Shown here: piece after piece, positions 11,537 through 24,781 of the stretch
Position numbering within the stretch: the stretch's first letter is position 1
How the letters are laid out: each line of letters starts with the position of its first letter
Origin: Adiantum capillus-veneris
Taxonomy: Eukaryota; Streptophyta; Polypodiopsida; Polypodiales; Pteridaceae
Length of the DNA: 64,000 nucleotides
Assembly (NCBI GenBank): GCA_014529385.2
Contig: CM043960.1
Coordinates: 124,351,543 to 124,415,542 of the forward strand
Direction of reading: 5' to 3'
Notes under the pieces: generated by a model
Told to the model about the DNA's origin: nothing
What the model saw: only the letters and a program-made list of their open reading frames with translations
Databases searched by the model: none
Translations under genes and position numbers: made by a program

Positions 11537-14500
11537 GTATTACCACGTTCGTTCTAGAATAAGACTTGATGGTTCCCGGAAGCTTCCGATTCCTAGGGCA
11601 AAACCCTATTCCAAGGAACTTCCGTTCCTTATTCCAATTCCTCGAGAATCAAGGTTCTCGCCTTTGGATCTCACCTTCCAGACTCAGGGCATGACATCCC
11701 TGCAACTCTTTTCCAACTCTCTTTCCAGAGTCCTCTTCCCGCAGAACAACTCTGCTTTCCCGGACACGAAGTCCTTACTTGGGAATCCCAACTTCCGGAT
11801 CACAACTTGAGAGACTACCTCTCTTCGATCCGTGGATCTACTTCCCAAACTTGGGTACGAAACCCCTGGGCTGATCTGGCTCTAGTTCCTTAGAGCGCTT
11901 TTCTCTTGCAGAGGCTCATACCTTCCTCTGCTTCTACTCCCTCACTAAGAGGAAGTACACCTGCAAACAAATACTCAGAGTTCATAACATGAAAATCGTT
12001 ACCTTCAAAGTCTCGACGCTAGAAACGCAACTCCGTTCTCGAAAAGCAATTCCCCGGAAGAGATCTCTCCATAGAAAATCCTCTCTTCCAATCCTACACA
12101 CAAAAGAGGTGTGTTCTCGGGTTCCTTCTCGTAAATCAGCCCCGTCTACGACGTTTATGGGCTGAAAACAGAGAAAAACAGCAACTTGTCGCGATGGAAA
12201 CACGCTTCGTAGGCACTTCTTCGCGAGGGAACTCGCGCACTGGGTCTTGGCGACATCTGGTACACTTGGGACAGCCATGGGCATCACCGGCAACGTCTTC
12301 TTTACGGCTGAAATCTGCAGCAGTATCTCCTCCTTGCAAAGATTGGTCCTCCTCTCTGAGTAAGGGCATGTGATGCTTTTAGCTCCTAGCCATGGGCACG
12401 AATAGCTGCTAGCGTAGAGATCGCGGCCGTTTTTTTTTTTTAATTTTTCCGCTGCTCTGCCAGAAAAAGAGAGAGAGAAAACGCTGGCTGATCTGTTGCC
12501 TTATTTATCAGATGGCTGCCCACTTATTAAGTGGGCGGTCGGTCAGCTTTAAAAATGGTATGAATCTGTCCAAAAACTCAATAAAACCTTATAAGTTAAA
12601 AACAATGCTTTCACAACACTTCCCAGGCGTCCCTGGATGCAATCACATGCACAGTTGCAATGCAGACATAGACTTCCTCGCGAGAAAGCATTTGCTTTCC
12701 CGAAAGGCAATCCCGCTTTCTCAAAAAGCATCTGTTTTTCCTCAAAGTTTCCTCTGAACCCATCTTCATTCAAGTGCTTGCTTTTTCCTTGTGCACAGTT
12801 CTAACACAGTTCGGAATTTCCTCTCGACTATGGATATTCCCTTTCCGATGCACCCGTCACCCACCTTGTGACGCATCAGGAATACCCATCACCTAGTCAC
12901 TTCCTACCGAACTTACGGTACAATCTCCTTCACGATGCTCTATGTCACCCATCCTATGATGCATGAGAGATGTCCGTTCCCGGATGGTCGGATACTTCTT
13001 TCTGATGCTCCCTGTCACCCATCCGATGTGACGCATCAGAAGTACCCGTTCCTGGTGGCCTTACAGATATTCCCGTTCTCAGTGTTCCCATCATTACTTT
13101 AAATGACGCACTAGGAATACTCTGTACTCGGATGTCTCCAGTGAGAAAAGCCCTCTCACTTAAAATTCCAATAATTTATTTAGAATTATTTTTCCTTGGT
13201 GTTCCAAGCGAGAAAACCCTCTCACTTATAAATCCAATAATTTATTTAGAATTATTTTTCTGTAAGATAAAGCCAATTTAGCAACATCCCTCTCACTTAT
13301 AAACAGTTGTCCTCAACTGTAGAGGTCCAACTGAACTGCCTGGGAGAAACCGGAAAGATTCCAAATCTTGCTCAATGGTGAGTTGAGCTAGTCCAATCTT
13401 TTCCTCCTGCGAGTTATTACCACCAGCAGTGATTTCTCGACGCCCATTAGCGTCTCTTCCTTACAAAATCATAAAAAAATGATTCACCTTGCGAGCATCA
13501 ATGACGATTTGCAAAATCTCAGGCAGATAGGATTCTAGCCATAGCATTTTCTGAACGTACGTTCAAACCCGGTTCACAATAGAGCGAACCCTCTTTGATT
13601 CTCAGGGATATTCTCCCATTTGTACTCCTTACCATTTTTAAAACGGTTGGCGAATTTTATTCTTACGAACAAAATAGTTCAAATTTATTCCAGTAGCGTG
13701 TAAATGCTACTTGACCTGCTCATGGAGAAACATATACCGCAACCAAAAGTTGCTATTGTAATGGTAAAAGCACATAGCGTACTCAATGATCAACGACCAT
13801 CGGAAAAACTCTTCTCCGTAGAGAAACTCAAATTCCTTCTACCAAACACATCTCAAATAGAGATTCTCGTGTCGGAATATTCTTGTGCGCAAAAAGGCGC
13901 TCAAGAGAGTATAACAAACTCTCGTCCAGTTCCTGAAAAGGAAGTTGGTTCATCTCATTCTGTTCAGCAGAAAAAAAAATCAACTGGTAGATGACCCACC
14001 TTGGCATAGGTCTGCATCTTTGTGTGTTATCCATGTACCCAAAGGTGTACATAATTCTTAAGCTGTGTTAAAGTTTCGGTGAACCTGGGAAATTACCTTC
14101 CCTTCGTAATATCCTTAGAGCGAAGACACTCAACTTGATGTTCACTTGGCTCGATCTTAGAGCAAAACCCGCTCATCAAATAATCTAGGATTTTAATTCT
14201 TGGATTCCTCAAGCACAGGCCGTAGTCGTCGCTTGTTTCTTCCCTCCTAAAGAGAGTGTTCATTCACTTGTGCAAAAAGCACTACCATATCTTCCCTTAC
14301 CGTGTAGGGGGTGTGGGCTTATAGAGTACTCAAGCTTCATGAAAGCTTTTCTTTGCTTGAAAGCTCATAATTGTTACTTCATAATTTCCTACCCGTAGTA
14401 GCAGGTAATCTGTTCGAGAATTACCGGATACTAGATCAATAGTTGACCTTCCGGCTAGTTAAGCAAACCAATTCATCTTAGAAAACAATGTTTCAGTTTG

Positions 14501-14870
14501 ATCTTGCTCTCATAAACACTCGAGAGTGGTAGTCCCGGTTAGACATAACCATATCTTGTGCAAAAGAGCAAACAAGCACAATGCACTTTATGATTTCCTC
14601 AAAGATGTAACTTTGATTGAAAACCTGCTCTCTCACTTAAAGTTCGAGGGTCTTCTATTCAAGAACTCAGGAGTTAGATTGAATTCCCTTACTCCAAACT
14701 TCGTGTGTTCAATGATTCTCGTCCCACTACGGGGATTGGATTCTATGTACACTAAGGTGTACACTTTCAGCTTTTATTGCTGACTCTACCATCTGCTGCA
14801 AAGTATTTTGCAGATGCGTCTACAAAATTCGGGCAAAAGTCCTTTGTTGAATTTCTTCATCTTTCCTTCC

Positions 14871-15164
14871 TCAGAGAGGATCGAGAGTGGAGCTACCTTG
14901 GTAAGAGTGAACCACTACTTGCTTTGACTCACTCGTGTTCCTATTGGGCAAACCCATCCCAATATTCTTGGATGCCTTCCTCAAAGTGTAGAGGAAAAAA
15001 AATTTGTCGAAAAATTCAGCTTTGAATTGAATCCAAGTCTTGTTGTAAGTTCCTTGCAGAGCTTTGGTATACCACCAAGTACTTGCAATCCCCTTGAGGT
15101 GTTTAATCACAAGCCTCATCTTCGACGCTTTTTCAGAAATTGCCGTTTGCAAAGGCAACTTCAA
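14871..15164 (-). pseudogene. Retrotransposon Gag remnant
   Basis: The reading starting MKLPLQTAISEKASKMRLVI has the layout of the plant retrotransposon Gag domain: a segment ending in KGIASTWWYTKALQG, then WIQFKAEFFDKF. Comparable segments here are [21 protein letters not shown] in family A and AYAWWARLRPKPTTWADF in element D. Only about 100 residues remain, with no zinc knuckle and no downstream pol. Confidence 0.6.
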
Positions 15165-15576
15165 ACTTGTCGAATCAAAGCGGTAGCTTTCGAGGCATCT
15201 TCCCTTCCGTCAAAAGTATCAAACTTGATTGGAAGTGTTCCTAGGTCTAGAGACCTTCTTCATATCCTTCCCGGAATGACGGGATTTCATGGCTTTAGTC
15301 CTGGATTGATGTTCATGGATATTTTCTGGATTCTGAAGAATCTCGAGCATTCCGCTCCTTGGATTCTCTAGGTTCTTGAGCATCATGCTCTTGTCGCCTT
15401 CTCAGAGAATCCCAAGCCTTGTGTCGACTTCTTGCAGAGAGAAAAAATTTTCCAACTCTGCGAGCTTTTCCTTGCAGGACTTAGGGTTCCGCCTGCTTAC
15501 TTCTCTCTTGGCTTGTCATGGCTTCTTCCCGTATGTTCCCAGAGTCGTCCTCCTTTACAGAGAAAGAGGAGACCAT

Positions 15577-15589
15577 GCTCTGATACCAC
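15577..15589 (-). other. Primer-binding site of element B
   Basis: On the minus strand GTGGTATCAGAGC directly follows the LTR end TGTGACA. It is complementary to initiator methionine tRNA and fixes the orientation of element B. Confidence 0.85.
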
Positions 15590-17565
15590 TGTCACAAACG
15601 GGAGGGCATAGCAATATAAAATACATTCGGATAAGTAAAATTTATCACTTAATATTGAAGCTAGAGGATATAGAGAGAAATAGATAGAGACAGAGAGAGA
15701 TAAAGTGAGAAGATCGACACAGTACTGGGGACCAGAAGATGGGTTGGTCTCCCCCCGTAATAGTATCTTTATTACTGAGGAGAAGTCTATACAAGCACTT
15801 AAACCGAACGTATTACCACGTTCGTTCTAGAATAAGACTTGATGGTTCCAGGAAGCCTCCGCTTCCGATTCCTAGGGCAAAACCCTATTCCAAGGAACTT
15901 CCGTTCCTTATTCCAATTCCTCGAGAATCAAGGTTCTCGCCTCTGGATCTCACCTTCTAGACTCAGGGCAGGACATCCCTACAACTCTTTTCCAACTCTC
16001 TTTCCAGTGTCCTCCTCCCGCAGAACAACTCTGCTTTCTCGGACACGAAGTCCTTACTTGGGAATCCCAACTTCCGGATCACAACTTGAGAGACTACCTC
16101 TCTTCGATCCGTGGATCTACTTCCCAAACTCGGGTACGAAACCCCTGGGCTGATCTGGCTCTAGTTCCTCAGAGCGCTTTTCTCCTGTAGAGGCTCATAC
16201 CTTCCTCTGCTCCTACTCCCTCACTAAGAGGAAGTACACGTGCAAACAAATACTTAGAGTTCATAACATGAAAATCGTTACCTTCAAAGTCTCGACGCTC
16301 AAAACGCAACTCCGTTCTCGAAAAGCAATTCCTCGGAAGAGATCTCTCCATAGAAAATCCTCTCTTCCAATCCTACACACAAAAGAGGTGTGTTCTCGGG
16401 TTCCTTCTCGTAAAACAGCCCCGTCTACGACGTTTATGGGCTGAAAACAGAGAAAAACAGCAACTTGTCGCGATGGAAACATGCTTCGTAGGCACTTCTT
16501 CGCGAGGGAACTCGCGCACTGGGTCTTGGCGACATCTGGTACACTTGGGGCAGCCATGGGCATCACCGGCAACGTCTTCTTTACGGCTGAAATCTGCAGC
16601 AGTATCTCCTCCTTGCAAAGATTGGTCCTCCTCTCTGAGTAAGGGCATGTGATGCTTTTATAGCTCCTAGCCACGGGCACGAATAGCTACTAGTGTAGAG
16701 ATCGCGGCCGTTTGTTTTTTTTTTTTCCCGCTGCTCTGCCAGAAAAAGAGAGAGAGAAAATGCTGGCTGATCTGTTGCCTTATTTATCAGATGGCTGCCC
16801 ACTTATTAAGTGGGCAATCGGTCACCTTAAAAAATGGTATGAATCTGTCCAAAAACTCAATAAAACCTTATAAGTTAAAAACAATGCTTTCACAACACTT
16901 CCCAGGCGTCCCTGGATGCAATCACATGCACAGTTGCAATGCAGACATAGACTTCCTCGCGAGAAAGCATTTGCTTTCCCGAAAGGCAATCCCGCTTTCT
17001 CAAAAAGCATCTGTTTTTCCTCAAAGTTTCCTCTGAACCCATCTTCATTCAAGTGCTTGCTTTTTCCTTGTGCACAGTTCTAACACAGTTCGGAATTTCC
17101 TCTCGACTATGGATATTCCCTTTCCGATGCACCCGTCACCCACCTTGTGACGCATCAGGAATACCCATCACCTAGTCACTTCCTACCGAACTTACGGTAC
17201 AATCTCCTTCACGATGCTCTATGTCACCCATCCTATGACGCATCAGAGATGTCCGTTCCCGGATGGTCGGATACTTCTTTCTGATGCTCCCTGTCACCCA
17301 TCCGATGTGACACATCAGAAGTACCCGTTCCTGGTGGCCTTACAGATATTCCCGTTCTCAGTGTTCCCATCATTACTTTAAATGACGCACTAGGAATACT
17401 CTGTACTCGGATGTCTCCAGTGAGAAAAGCCCTCTCACTTAAAATTCCAATAATTCATTTAGAATTATTTTTCCTTGGTGTTCCTAGTGAGAAAACCCTC
17501 TCACTTATAAATCCAATAATTTATTTAGAATTATTTTTCTGTAAGATAAAGCCAATTTAGCAACA
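15590..17565 (-). repeat. 5' LTR of element B (intact, 1976 bp)
   Basis: Plus-strand ends are TGTCACAAACGGG and TTAGCAACA. It is collinear with 8982-13286 except for the insertion in that copy. It carries several CACCCATC...TGACGCATCAG blocks (17130-17400). Open frames on either strand also occur in the other LTR and have no recognisable product. Confidence 0.85.
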
Positions 17566-17570
17566 ATGGG

Positions 17571-18531
17571 TGCCCAATACAGAAGGGTGATATAATGGGT
17601 TATGAATGCATCCTCATCTGTACTCTGGATGTCGAGATAATATGGCTCGAATCCCTTGTTGTAGTCTCCATCGATGCTGTGAAGCCTCTCTCCTTAGTCG
17701 TGGTCATCTTGATCTCCCTAGCTCCAATGTTCAGTCAATGAGAGTACCACAGGTGTGAGTATGAGCTTAGCTTTGCAGTGGTGCATGCTTCTCTAACTGT
17801 CTATGTCTATGGGATTGTCTTTGTTCAGATCTTTGTGTCTGTGTAACTCAATTAGATACAATCCAAGACATCTCTGGTCTTGATAGCTTATGACTCTGGA
17901 GAAGGGTCCGAAGCCTTCTCTGACATTGGACGCGACCCCGTATCTTGGAATACACTGTGCATTGACATGTATACAACATCTACGTCTTTGGCTCTGTATA
18001 TCATAGGTGGCATATCGTGCTAGTTGTTGGTATCCCTCAGTCTCAATCTCAAGCTGGTGTGAAGATGACCGTATCTGATCAATGGCACACTGTGACCCAT
18101 GAGATAGATGTGTGTCAATAGAGCTTGGTCGAATGACAAATCCATCCCCCATGAGTTGGAGAAGATGCTCTCTATAGAAAGCCATCTTCGTGCTCGATTT
18201 CTGTGTCGGCTCTATCCATGTAATTGGGCAAGTTTTGGCGAATGAGTCCAGTAATCTTCACCCATGTAAGAGACAGTGATGGTGCATCAAGGGAGTACTG
18301 GAAGGGAAGCAAGCTTTCCATGTTGAAGCCATGTATCTAGAACCATGATGACATCCTTGCATACCAACATGATGTGTCCCCATGTAAAGCTAAGTGTCTG
18401 GAGGACTCAAGGGCCAATCTGGCATATCTGTCTTTGGTAGTATCCCATAAGCTGTGCTGTCACGTGCACGTGGCTCTGTGTGCCACGTGGACATACTTCA
18501 TCGACTTCCAGAGCCAGTTTTCCCCTTCTCC
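17571..18531. other. Unassigned stretch between elements B and A-minus
   Basis: Continues the sequence that was interrupted by element B (the empty site joins 8981 to 17571). A 130-codon minus-strand open frame at 17793-18185 has no motif I recognise. The homology to gypsy family A starts abruptly near 18532. Confidence 0.4.
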
Positions 18532-20330
18532 CTGTGCCTTATGCCTGTCAAACTTGACCTTCTGGCATACCAAGCAACCGCGCACAAACTCTTCCACATC
18601 CTTCTTCAGTCTCCGCCAAAAGAAATCTCTCTCTACCCCTTTCATGGTGGTAGCAATGCCGCGGTGACCCGTAAAAGGTGGACAGTGGCAATCAGTCATA
18701 ACCTTTTCCCTCAACAGCTATGTAACTCACAACATAGTCTTTTTCATCAAGTAGCCTTCCCGTAGGGAGTATCCAGCTACTGTCTCCCCATCCCGTATCG
18801 ATGCTGTGAAAATATCTGCAAAACCTGTATCTGTGGCATACTGATTGACCATATCCTCGAAGCTCCTATGATGTATCGCGGAAATAGCCAGAACCAACGG
18901 TTTCCGAGACAAAGCATCTGCCACCACATTCTTCTGTCCCTGCACATGGACAATCTGGAAGTGGAACTGTGACAAGATGTTCACCCACCGCATCTGCTTT
19001 TCCGAAAGCTGCTTCTGTGACAAGAAGTAGCGCAAACTCTGATGGTCTGTAAAGACAGTAAAATCCGCTCCGAGTAGGTAATGCCGCCACTGAGTAAGAG
19101 CATGGATAACCGCCAAAAGCTCTTTCCCATAGATCTGTGCTGTCATCTCCGGCCTAGAGAACAAACGGCTCTCGTAAGCTATGACATGGCCTTCTTGCAG
19201 CAAGACCGCACCCAGACTACGACCACAAGCATCACAATATACTTCAAATGACTTCTACAATTCCGGCAAAGTCAAAATAGGTCTCGTAGTCAATTTCTCT
19301 TTCAATGTCCGAAAGGCAGTCACCTCTGTGGGTCCCCACGAAAAAGGTACTCCTTTCTGTGTCAAGGTATGCAGAGGGGAAGCAACCTCTGCAAACTTTC
19401 GTATGAACCGCCTGTAGTACGAACACAGTCCCAAGAAGCTTCTAACTTCATGGACATTCCTCAAATCGGGCCAATCACGGATAGTCTCTATCTTGGCCGG
19501 GTCCATTCGCATTCCTGCTGCTGACACAATGTGTCCCAAAAAGTGTATCTCTAGTAGGAAAAATTCACTTTTCTTTGCATTAATCACTAACGTGTGATCT
19601 CGTAATGCTTGAAAGACTTGAAGCAGATGATCTCTGTGTTCTGCCTCATTCTTGGAGAAAACAATGATGTTGTCAAAGAAAGTGCCAACAAATAGCTTAT
19701 ACTCTCGAAAAATCCTGTTCATCATCCGGTTAAATGTCGTAGGAGCATTGGTTAAGCCAAAAGGCATCACCAAAAACTCAAATAACCCAAAAGTCGTCCG
19801 AAAAGCTGTCTTGTAGACATCTCCTGGTGCTATCCTGATCTGATGATATCCACTCTTCAAGTCAATCCTGCTAAATCACGAGGATCCCTGTAACCTATCG
19901 AGTATATCATCGATCCTAGGAATCGGAAATCTGTTCTTGATGGTGATTTCGTTGAGAGTGCTATAATCGATGCACATTCTCCAAGATCCGTCTTTCTTCA
20001 AAACCAACAACACTGGAGAGCAATACGGTGAAGTACTAGGCTGGACAAGACCCTTTTCCAAGAGGTCTTTCACTGAGTTCATAATCTTTTCATTTTGTAC
20101 TCGGCTCACACGATAAGGTGGCCGATTCGGTGGCGTGCTTCCAGATATCAGATCAATGGTATGATCTTCAAGCCCTCTCAAAAGCAATCGGCATGAGCGT
20201 GGAGAAAAAAAATCTTGGCGTTCTTTTCTTCAGGTCAAAACATATTCAACCTTTATCCATCGTTCAGTTCTCCCAAAAGAATGAGTAAGAAAACTGAAGT
20301 TCATCAAGTACAATCTCTAAGCCCTTCATT
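18532..20330 (-). pseudogene. Gypsy family A Pol (RT, RNase H, start of integrase), disabled
   Basis: Reading leftwards from about 20190: reverse transcriptase ([60 protein letters not shown]), RNase H ([31 protein letters not shown]), then the integrase HHCC finger ([18 protein letters not shown] to CLVCQK). The reverse transcriptase box reads FFDNIIVFS where the family A copy at 49081-55496 has FFDDIIVFS, so one catalytic aspartate is Asn. A frame change also breaks RT near 19868. This copy cannot encode active enzyme as it stands. Confidence 0.85.
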
Positions 20331-20569
20331 TATCAAAGTCGCTTTCTCGGCCCGGTAGTCAACCACGGCGTAGTTCTTGTGGTACCAAGGGATCCCGAGT
20401 AGAACGTCACTCACGTGCCCTGAACACCCCTGTCATTGCAAACGAAGTTTGCCAATGCTCGGTGTAATGGCAACATCCCATCCGGGTGCTAGTCGAACTA
20501 CCTCCGCCTGTGGCGTCAGTCTGTCGGGCGTAGTTCCAAATCGAGCCGCCAATTCCAAGTGAAAAGAAG

Positions 20570-22267
20570 TTGGCCTTGGCTCCTTCAAAAGAGCTTCCTA
20601 ATCCTTGGCTTTGCCCCGAAAGCGGCAAAGTTTGTACTTTCATTCATTAGATTCGGTGCAGGTCCCACGCCGTGTGGTAACAGTTCTGTTTTTCTATCTG
20701 CCTTTTCTGCCACATTCCTCAGCTGCTCTCGAACTCTCAGACCTGTCGTCGTTTTTATCATGCTGTTCTTTCTGTGCCGTATCAGGGCACTTCGTGGAAA
20801 TATGTCCATGTTCCCCGCATCCAAAGTACTTCCCCTCTCTTATTAAGCGAGCTCTCTCCTCAGGAGTAAGCTTGGGTCGTGCATCCTTTTTTTTTTCTCT
20901 GGGTTGCTCTTTTTCATTCTACTTTCATTCCCAGAAGTCTGTTCGGCTCGTTGTGTCATGGCCTCATCTGTGGGGTAGGTCAGACTGCCAGAGTGAATGG
21001 CAAAGCCCCGCTTCGCATGACTCATCAACTCCTGAATAGAAGCCGACTTTTGTTCCAAGCAGTGATCTCGGATCTCTGTAGGTAGACCCAAGGTAAACCG
21101 CTCAATCTGTTCTCTGAACGAGATCTTCTTGAATGAAGAGGCGGGTAGAAAAGAGCTCCAGAATCTTTCACAATAAGAATTCACTGTATCGCTATTGGTC
21201 ATCCGGAGATGGTTCCAAGCAGCTCGTATATCTCGCTCAAACTCTTGAGTCAACCAAGAAGAAATAAAAAGCCTCTTGAATTTCAACCATGTAACTGGCA
21301 CAGTCTTGCTTAATAGAAGCGTGGACCACCAAGTACGAGCATTCCCCTTAAAGTAAGAGGCAGCTTTTCGAATCTTCGAGTGCTCTGAATAGCGTCCTCC
21401 CGCGAAAGCGATGTCAAACTGCTGTATAAAAGACAAAGACTTCGAAGCATCTGAGTATCCTGAAAAGTATCAAACTTGATCGAGTGGCCACCTTCCTTAA
21501 ACTGTCGGACTTTCTTGCTTTTATCTTCGAGAAAGTCATACTGGTTGGCTTTGTAAAAATTCTTCTTGTTCGCATAAAACTTTCCGTCATCGGAATCTGA
21601 GCTGTCTGTAGACGAGTCCTCAGTAGAACTGTCAGTCTCTGGGCGAGATGTAGCCTTCTTTGCCTTTTTCTTGCCCGTTCCGAAGCTTTGTGTCTTGCTT
21701 CGCTTTTTGCTTTTTTCTGTCTTCTTCGCTCTAATCCGAGGAGCTAGAAGAACTGTCAGAAGAAGAAGAAGAAGAAGAATTGGGTACTCCTTCAAATCGA
21801 ACACGCTTCTTCCGTTTCTTTGCCTTGTCAAATGGCAACCGACAACCCAAATATCCCGGGAAGTCAGTGCCTTTCTTCTGCTTTTTGCCGTGCTTTTTGG
21901 CTTTCTTTTGCGTGTCAAAAAGCTGAGCAATCCGTGCATCAACCACGTTCTCCAGTTCCTTCTCCGTATATTTCTCGGAGGTAGAAGGTTTCTTGAGAGC
22001 GGGTTTCGGGAGTCGTGTTGTGGTTCTCTGCCACTCCATCTGTACCTCTTTCAAAGAGGTCTGGTTCATATATTTTGCCATCTTCGGGTCCTTGGCAAAA
22101 TTGAGCATCATCTTTGTTGCATCGCTGATCAACTGGCGACGCTCTATCTCTCGCCGCTCCGCCTAAGTAGGCCAAGGCGGGCCATACTCTCTGCCTGAAT
22201 CTTTGTTGTGATCCCAGCCCGCATCTCTAGATGCAGAGGGAGTCGACTGATCATTGCCTGAAGCCAT
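20570..22267 (-). pseudogene. Gypsy family A Gag, broken
   Basis: Starts [20 protein letters not shown] at 22267 and runs leftwards through a Lys-rich and poly-Ser segment (about 21720-21780), the Gag core ([20 protein letters not shown] near 21330) and a zinc knuckle near 20800-20840. The first knuckle cysteine is Tyr ([14 protein letters not shown]), whereas the plus-strand copy has [14 protein letters not shown]. Several frame changes are needed to read the whole protein. Retropepsin-like sequence ([20 protein letters not shown]) follows at about 20350-20420. Confidence 0.8.
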
Positions 22268-22337
22268 AGGTGCCGCGGAAAAAAATTCGGGGATCGGATT
22301 TCCCGTAGAAGAGAAATCGGCCGGGCTCTGATGCCAC

Positions 22338-22899
22338 TGTAACAGACTTGGACACTCCAAGTCAAGAATCAACCGCGACAGCACCAAATAACCACTTCAA
22401 AACAATTCACAGATCACAATAGATTTGCACTGGCCCGGCGGAGTTCCGTGCCTAGAGATATTGGCCCCAAAGACTGGCGCCCCTTTCGGTATTTCTTTTT
22501 ATATTAATCAATCATCAAAGTACAGAAGAGCGGTTAGGGTTTCACTCTCAGACTCTGCGTCCAGATGCTCTGAGAAGTGAGGCCCTCACGGCTAATTTAA
22601 AGGTTACAAGGGATGCCCAAAAGCAGAGCCCCAAAAGCTTCAAATCAAAAGCAATTGCTCTCTCTCTCACAGAGAGTCAAAACATGAAAGCAAAAGCATT
22701 CTCTCTCTCTTTCTCATTTAAGTAGAGAAAAAGCGAAATTTGCGTCGCTCATCATTTTCCAAATTTTTTTTTAATAAATAATCCGCCTCCGCGATTTCCG
22801 GAAATTAGGGTTTCTGGCAGAAATTAGGGTTTGCAGGAATTTTAGGGTTTTTGGCAGAAATTAGGGTTTCTGCTGTCCGCCACGTCATCACTTTGTGAG
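22338..22899 (-). repeat. 5' LTR of truncated gypsy A element
   Basis: On the plus strand it begins TGTAACAGACTTGG and ends near CTTTGTGAGA, a decayed form of the TGTGACA end. It contains four TTAGGGTTT motifs at 18-19-bp spacing (about 22804-22870) and GCCCCTTTCGGTATT at 22479-22493. Confidence 0.85.
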
Positions 22900-24361
22900 A
22901 GAGATCTGCTGCTTTTTTCGTTGCAGATCTGCGTTTTTGCAGCCATCATTCGCCCCTTTATTCCTCTCACGTCGGGAGCGCAAATCAACCCCAAATCTAC
23001 CGTTGGTGGCCATCCGCAATCCCACATCGAGAAGGATCCAAAGGTGCATCAAATCAGCCCCGGAGGTGCCTCTTCCCGAGGAGTTACCGCAGTGATTTGT
23101 CGTCGTCAAGTCAGTAGAGTCTGCATTGAGGGGAACATAAAAGGAACATTCATTGAAGTACAAAGCATTCACTTACCACTTGACCTCGACACGTTAGATC
23201 ACTTGCTTACACACGAGTATCTACATGGACTTAGGGAGAGGACCTTGGAAATCTTCTTGGACAGGTTCATTGCTTGGATCTACAAACTGGAGTGGGACTT
23301 CAATTCTTTAGACTCTCTTGGAGAGTTTACCCGCGAGATGCGGGAGATCAGGTATCATTACGTGACTACAGCCGGAGTCACCCAGAGCTTGGCTTGGATG
23401 GTAGTGCAGTTGCTCTTCTACACTCCTGCTCATTTGGATTGCTTCCTTCAAAGATGCTTACACTCACCCTCCGTAACCTTACAACAGACTTATCCCGTGA
23501 CCTGGGCAGTAGGCCACTCTCAGCTCATTCACATTGAGAGCCACACTGAGTTGCGGGTTGGTGGCGTTGTTGGCGCGGATTCTGTTTGGGTTGACACGGA
23601 GGATTGGAGGCAGGAGATACAGGCAAGAGGGTGCAGACAGATTGGTCTGGCCTTTCCTCTTCTTAGAGGATCTCACATCGCAGACTGCTTAGTCTGGCTT
23701 CCCTTCTTCATACAGGATGATTACGGTGCAGACACCTTGGTCTGACCACACCTCTGCTCAGAGGCTCTTCACAAGACAGACTCTTGAGTCTGGCTTTCCC
23801 CTCATCTTGGATTACCCTACATACTGACAGGACACCATCCGGTGGTGGTCTGTGCGGTCTATCGGTGACTGCTGTAGCTTACTGTAGCTTCTATAGTGCA
23901 GACTACGTAGTCTGGCTTCCCTTTATTCGGAGGAGTTTACGGCGCAGATTGCTACATCTGGCCTTCTTGGAGTTTTACACAGCTTAGCCACCTGGCCACA
24001 CTGGGTTGCAGGTTCATGCATTGATAGGCTTCCGGTTCCTGGGCTTCCGGTTCCATAGGTCCTTTTGGGTGGGACACTTGCAGGTCTATTGGCACTTCTT
24101 TTACGAGGAGGAGTTGTTTTCACACTCAGTTCGGGACCTGCACGCAGTATCTTCACCCTGTATCGGTGGAGTACAGCAGTTCGCTACATTGCTCGTGATG
24201 ACACTTTACCATGGAGATCTCTTGGCAGTCGTGACACCCCAGATTGCTGCGGAGTTTGCTAGAGTATTGTCCTTCAGTGGACATTGCAGCAGACATCTTC
24301 ATCATTTGCCTCACATCTTCGGCTTCACGCGGTTTGTTCAACATCCGGTGCTGAGAGGGGG
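22900..24361 (+). mobile_element. Probable interior (3' part) of LTR element G
   Basis: Placed here because it ends with a purine tract (TGAGAGGGGG, 24352-24361) directly before an LTR-like start, TGTTAGACTTACACC. A 274-codon open frame at 22921-23745 has no recognisable domain and may be chance or a degenerate element protein. At 23682-23961 there is a row of short inverted repeats of the form CAGACnnnnnnnGTCTGG. The 5' end is cut by the gypsy A copy on its left. Confidence 0.4.
23682..23961 (+). repeat. Array of short CAGAC...GTCTG hairpins
   Basis: Five small inverted repeats lie at about 23682-23698 (CAGACTGCTTAGTCTGG), 23730-23746, 23777-23793, 23901-23917 (CAGACTACGTAGTCTGG) and 23945-23961 (CAGATTGCTACATCTGG). 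They are separated by related sequence (GGCTTCCCTT, TTACGGYGCAGA), as in a diverged tandem repeat. Confidence 0.5.
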
Positions 24362-24708
24362 TGTTAGACTTACACCACTCTACTACTTCACAGGTCTAGG
24401 GCATACATGTATAGCTAGTGTGCCTCCGGGCTGGCCACCCTTTGCATATGCATTTAGATTGCATCACTGTCCGGCCGCTCATTTTGGGCCGGCTGCCCAC
24501 TTTTGTTCGGACGCCCACATATATTTCCATATATCATTTTCTTGCTGGGTTGTGGGGGATTTTTCTAGGCTTTGCCCTACCTCCCCTTGGGCACCTATTT
24601 ATGGGGTTAGGGGGGTACCCGGTACCCACTTCCATCATCTGATTGTATAGACAAGGTCCTCTGCCCATGTAGTCATGGAGGGCCGATCGCCCCCTCTTCA
24701 CTATATCT

Positions 24709-24781
<73 letters not shown>

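Larger units (their letters stand above)
13287..15589 (-). mobile_element. Interior of element B
   Basis: Bounded by the two B LTRs. Apart from the gag remnant near its right end and the primer site, no coding domain is recognised. Short open frames on both strands have no family motif. Confidence 0.6.
18532..22899 (-). mobile_element. Truncated Ty3/gypsy family A element (minus strand)
   Basis: Collinear in reverse complement with the full element at 49081-55496, from the 5' LTR (22338-22899) through gag, protease and reverse transcriptase to the integrase zinc finger. It stops after the sequence encoding CLVCQKVKFDRHKA near 18532. The rest of integrase, the chromodomain and the 3' LTR are missing. 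The primer site at 22325-22337 reads GTGGCATCAGAGC on the minus strand, one change from the usual site. Confidence 0.9.

Noticed and set aside
22921..23745. 274-codon ORF as a host gene
   Set aside because: No recognisable domain, and the region ends at a purine tract and LTR-like start; kept only as part of element G.
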